Origin: Actinomycetota bacterium
Lineage (GTDB): Bacteria > Actinomycetota > Actinomycetes > Streptosporangiales > Streptosporangiaceae
Length of the DNA stretch: 5,804 bases
Direction: 5' to 3'
Assembly (NCBI GenBank): GCA_003161205.1
Contig: PMOU01000579.1
Coordinates: forward strand, 195-5,998
Shown here: positions 5,104 through 5,804 of the stretch, in pieces
Numbering within the stretch: the first letter of the stretch is position 1
Layout of the letters: each line of letters opens with the position of its first letter
Position numbers and translations under genes: made by a program
The notes under the pieces: generated by a model
The model's input: the letters and a program-made list of their open reading frames with translations, nothing else
Told to the model about the DNA's origin: nothing
Databases searched by the model: none

Positions 5104-5804
5104 TCACTCGTGGTGTTGGGGCGGGGTCATGCCCGCGGGCATGAGGGCGTCGACTTCTTTGCTGGCGATGGGGACGATGATGAAGCGGGCGGTGAGGAAC
5201 CACAGGAGGAACAGCCCGATGGCGGGGAGCTGGGACAGCAGGGAGGCTTGCAGGACGGCGTGCTCGGGCTGGGTGTAGACGATGGCGACCCGGAGGACGG
5301 CTTCGGCCAGGAGCATGATGCCCAGGGTGATGGTCTGGGCTCGTTCGGCGGTGCGGAAGCGGGCTGATTCGGTCCAGGCGCGATCGAACGCGGTGGCCCG
5401 GATGGGGTCTCCGCCGGCGGCGATGGGGCGGGTGACCTGCATCATGAAGGGCCGGGTGCGGACGGTGGCCAGGACGTAGAGGCCGGCGATGGTGGTGTAG
5501 ACGGCGGGGCGGGCAAGGACAAAGCGGGGGTCGGAGGAGATGAGGGTGAGGGTGACGCTGACGGCGAGCTCGGCCAGGACGAGGAGGGCGAAGCTGTCGA
5601 GGTGGCGGTGGCCGGCGCGCAGCAGCAGCACGCTGGAGATGGCGGCGACCAGGGTGCCGGCCGCGATCGAGGTGGTGGTGCCCGCTCCGGCGGCTGCTGA
5701 GGCGAGGGTTGCCGCGCAGGAGGCGGCGGTGCCGGCGGCGGCGAGAACGAGGCGGGTCGTGCGGCTAGCCCGGGGGGCCAGGCCAGCCGCGCTGGCCTGG
5801 CCGC
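5104..5804 (-). CDS. VC0807-family integral membrane protein, start beyond right window edge
   Basis: The leftward frame is open from the window edge to TGA at 5104-5106, giving 232 visible residues. Recognised family blocks are LISSDPRFVLARPAVYTTIA, RTRPFMMQVTRPIA, and FDRAWTESARFRTAERAQT, followed by a long hydrophobic helix ending in VYTQP. These match VC0807-type proteins (small inner-membrane proteins related to intracellular septation protein A), whose function is undefined. About six hydrophobic segments are visible: LVLAAAGTAASCAATL; IAAGTLVAAISSVLLL; FALLVLAELAVSVTLTL; VYTTIAGLYVLATV; ITLGIMLLAEAVLRVAIVY; and LPAIGLFLLWFLTARFIIVP. The GTG at 5631 is an internal start candidate but would cut off two membrane helices, so the real start is probably outside. 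The usual length, about 220-240 residues, suggests little is missing. Nothing here shows its regulation. Confidence 0.8.
   Translation of the reverse strand, partial: GQASAAGLAPRASRTTRLVLAAAGTAASCAATLASAAAGAGTTTSIAAGTLVAAISSVLLLRAGHRHLDSFALLVLAELAVSVTLTLISSDPRFVLARPAVYTTIAGLYVLATVRTRPFMMQVTRPIAAGGDPIRATAFDRAWTESARFRTAERAQTITLGIMLLAEAVLRVAIVYTQPEHAVLQASLLSQLPAIGLFLLWFLTARFIIVPIASKEVDALMPAGMTPPQHHE
5127..5144. repeat. Perfect 18-bp palindrome inside the VC0807 gene
   Basis: TCATGCCCGCGGGCATGA reads identically on both strands and does not extend further. It falls in the 3' end of the coding region, encoding part of DALMPAGMT. In a GC-rich gene this could be chance, but a perfect 9-bp-arm palindrome with no spacer is unusual. 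It could serve as a transcription-attenuating structure near the gene end. Confidence 0.8.
5776..5802. repeat. Perfect 12-bp-arm inverted repeat at the right window edge
   Basis: GGCCAGGCCAGC (5776-5787) and GCTGGCCTGGCC (5791-5802) are exact reverse complements separated by CGC. The repeat lies in the open frame of the VC0807 gene, where it encodes part of an Ala/Gly-rich N-terminal stretch (GQASAAGLAP). If the true start is downstream of it, the element would lie in the leader and could form a very stable stem there. Confidence 0.85.

Overview
The window is high-GC DNA, and most CDSs have G/C-rich third codon positions. Together with the protein families present (actinobacterial-type Clp_N proteins, a SnoaL-like cyclase beside TetR, and a VC0807-type membrane protein), this points to a filamentous actinomycete such as a member of Streptomycetaceae or Streptosporangiaceae. 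The genus cannot be settled from the sequence. The layout is a mosaic of small independent transcription units with two decayed genes, typical of an accessory chromosomal region. No rRNA, tRNA or CRISPR array was seen.

Left part (1-1983). A leftward SnoaL-like ester cyclase gene, cut by the window edge and broken by a one-base frameshift near 222, faces a rightward TetR-family regulator (467-1150). The 82-bp gap between them holds two near-identical 13-bp palindromes 21 bp apart. They lie over two overlapping divergent promoters, a compact design in which the TetR protein probably represses both itself and the cyclase. About 80 nt after TetR comes an aminoglycoside-phosphotransferase-fold kinase (1231-1983), perhaps read from the same transcript.

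Middle part (1984-3515). A promoter with a perfect TTGACA box and repeated TA(T/A)ACCC motifs drives a 262-aa protein that joins a ribbon-helix-helix-like N-terminus to two Clp_N repeats without any AAA+ ATPase. A small, N-terminally short XRE/HigA-like helix-turn-helix gene follows. The 250-bp gap after it holds no gene but has nested inverted repeats, including a 16-bp near-perfect inverted pair about 100 bp apart just upstream of the next gene.

Right part (3516-5804). The next gene is a complete class I aldolase-superfamily dehydratase, best matched from memory to L-2-keto-3-deoxyarabonate dehydratase. It stands alone, without other pentose genes. After it lies the decayed 5' end of an actinobacterial tyrosine recombinase, with two mutually compensating frameshifts, followed by about 240 bp of non-coding debris. 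The window ends in a leftward VC0807-family integral membrane protein whose start is beyond the right edge. That gene contains a perfect 18-bp palindrome near its 3' end and a perfect 12-bp-arm inverted repeat at the window edge.

The most unusual items are the RHH-Clp_N protein with its repeated operator, the two-palindrome divergent switch, and the inverted-repeat set before the dehydratase. None amounts to a demonstrated new system.
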